Origin: Desulfobacterales bacterium
GTDB taxonomy: Bacteria > Desulfobacterota > Desulfobacteria > Desulfobacterales > RPRI01
DNA: 45,281 nucleotides
Reading direction: 5' to 3'
Assembly: GCA_030689795.1 (NCBI GenBank)
Contig: JAUYEO010000169.1
Coordinates: 1 to 45,281, forward strand
A program made the translations under genes and the position numbers. A model generated the notes under the pieces. The model ran no database searches, had not been told where the DNA came from, and was given only the letters and a program-made list of their open reading frames with translations. This document shows, piece after piece, positions 44,150 to 45,281 of the stretch (positions are counted from its first letter, which is position 1; each line of letters starts with the position of its first letter).

Positions 44150-45281
44150 TTATTTTCTCTCAACAATCATCGCCATCCCCATCCCGCCCCCGATACACAT
44201 CGTAATGAGCCCTGTGGCATATCCTTTCCTTTTCATCTGATTCATTCCTGAAACCATCTGGCGCGCTCCGGTGCATCCTATCGGATGTCCCAGAGATATA
44301 CCGCTTCCCAGTTCATTCGGTCTATCATTTTCAATTCCAAGTTCGCGCATGCAACCGATTGCCTGTGCAGCAAACGCTTCATTTAACTCAATCATATCAA
44401 TGTCTTTTAATGTCATCCCGGCCGATTTCAAAACTTTCCTGACAGCAGGAACAGGACCGAGCCCCATGTAAGCAGGATCAACACCACCTGACGCAAAAGC
44501 CTTAATCGATATTATGGGCTCAAGACCCAGCTCTTTCGCTTTTTCGGAACTCATCAAAACAACTGCCGCGGCCCCGTCATTAATGCCTGAAGCATTTCCG
44601 GCAGTTACGCTCCCGTCCTTCTTGAATGCGGGCCTTAATTTCGCCATTTTTTCAATGCTTGTTTCCATGGGACGCTCATCTTTATCAAATACGGTTTCGC
44701 CTTTGCCTGTCTTTATGACTACCGGCACTATCTCCTGTGCAGATATGCCGTTCTTTATGGCAGCCATAGCTCTGTTATGGCTCAGGACACTGAGCTGATC
44801 CTGTTCCTCCCTACTGATTTCATACATGGCGGCAATATTTTCAGCGGTTAATCCCATGTGGTACCCGTAAAAAATCTCGAATAACCCGTCAAAAACCATG
44901 AGATCATAAATCTGGCCTGTCCCAGTAAGTTCCATTCTGTGTCCCCAGCGGGCTTTCGGAAGAGCCATTGGAGCAAGGCTCATATTTTCCTGGCCTCCTG
45001 CTATTATTACATCAGCCTGGCCTGTCATTATGGAAGAGGCGCCCAGGGCAATGGCTTTCAGACCGGAACCGCAAACCTTGTTGATTGTAAATGCCGGAGT
45101 CTCTTTCGGAAGCCCCGCCCGGATCATGGACTGTCTGGCCGGATTCTGGCCCTGACAGGCCTGGAGCACGTTGCCCATGATAACTTCATCAACCGTAACA
45201 GGGCTATTTGAATTGTCCCAGTCCGAATATCTGCTCTCAAGCTCAGTTAATCCTTTATCTTTCAATTTATCCGGAGCATTC
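44150..45281 (-). CDS. acetyl-CoA acetyltransferase (thiolase), 5' end outside window
   Basis: The enzyme condenses or cleaves acetoacetyl-CoA-type thioesters. The visible 376 residues contain DEVIMGNVLQACQGQNPARQ, the nucleophilic Cys in NKVCGSGLKAI, GGQENMSLAP, the NASGINDGAAA block, ELNEAFAAQA, and the C-terminal catalytic His and Cys in GHPIGCTGARQ and TMCIGGGMG. The frame is open to the window edge, so the start lies beyond 45281; the part before DEVIMG (about 35 residues) is less family-like than the rest. A role in fatty acid oxidation or ketone metabolism with the ETF encoded here is plausible but inferred. Confidence 0.93.
   Translation of the reverse strand, partial: NAPDKLKDKGLTELESRYSDWDNSNSPVTVDEVIMGNVLQACQGQNPARQSMIRAGLPKETPAFTINKVCGSGLKAIALGASSIMTGQADVIIAGGQENMSLAPMALPKARWGHRMELTGTGQIYDLMVFDGLFEIFYGYHMGLTAENIAAMYEISREEQDQLSVLSHNRAMAAIKNGISAQEIVPVVIKTGKGETVFDKDERPMETSIEKMAKLRPAFKKDGSVTAGNASGINDGAAAVVLMSSEKAKELGLEPIISIKAFASGGVDPAYMGLGPVPAVRKVLKSAGMTLKDIDMIELNEAFAAQAIGCMRELGIENDRPNELGSGISLGHPIGCTGARQMVSGMNQMKRKGYATGLITMCIGGGMGMAMIVERK

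Noticed and set aside
44150..45281. Frameshift in the thiolase N-terminus
   Set aside because: The residues before DEVIMG look atypical, but the frame is open to the window edge and the 5' part is not visible, so no defect can be claimed.

Overview
The window reads as chromosomal DNA of a sulfate-reducing deltaproteobacterium (Desulfobacterota, Desulfobacteraceae-like). The evidence is ATP sulfurylase (sat), the quinone-interacting membrane oxidoreductase genes qmoABC, a periplasmic Tat-exported hydrogenase with its maturation genes, and an ETF pair. This placement is inferred from gene content, not from a phylogeny.

Layout. 1-2750: a restriction endonuclease/adenine methyltransferase pair on the minus strand, divergent from a truncated integron-type integrase, with an attC-like hairpin at the far end. 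This looks like the relic of an integron or another integrase-borne island. 2800-6700: recN and a membrane histidine kinase. 6740-7800: about 1 kb without genes, carrying a MITE-like palindrome and short direct repeats. 7800-12650 (minus): tRNA-Val, pgsA, a polyprenyl synthase, rimO, etfA, etfB. 12840-21900 (minus): apbE, hypE, hypD, hypF, hypC, a hydrogenase protease, then the large and small subunits of a [NiFe] hydrogenase. 22280-23200: an acidic hypothetical protein and two tRNA-Ser genes. 23469-24743 (plus): sat, convergent with qmoCBA (25151-29957, minus). 30640-36400: a His-rich small protein, PBP1A, a CHASE2 adenylate cyclase, a gene fragment and a GNAT protein. 36540-45281 (minus): an unknown protein, pgk, a Cys-rich small protein, radC, gpsA, gyrA, a 51-residue membrane protein and a partial thiolase.

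Main discovery. The hydrogenase large subunit is interrupted by one in-frame TGA (20715-20717) exactly where the second Cys of the N-terminal CxxC motif should be. The reading frame and family similarity continue directly after it, and a good bacterial SECIS-like hairpin with a GGU loop lies 23 nt downstream. I read it as a 546-residue selenoprotein with a C61-x-x-Sec64 motif. Known [NiFeSe] hydrogenases carry Sec in the C-terminal motif as a terminal Ni ligand. Here the C-terminal motif keeps both Cys, and Sec falls on the residue that bridges Ni and Fe. I know of no described enzyme of this kind, though I could not search.

A second theme is several families of short repeats placed immediately after stop codons and in the same orientation as the gene (after the kinase and qmoC; after sat and pgk; after the thiolase, the 51-residue protein gene and the His-rich protein gene). 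In one case the repeat supplies the last codons and the stop. Energy metabolism ties the centre together: periplasmic H2 oxidation, sulfate activation by Sat, and quinol-linked electron delivery by Qmo. The APS reductase genes that often sit next to qmo are not in the window.
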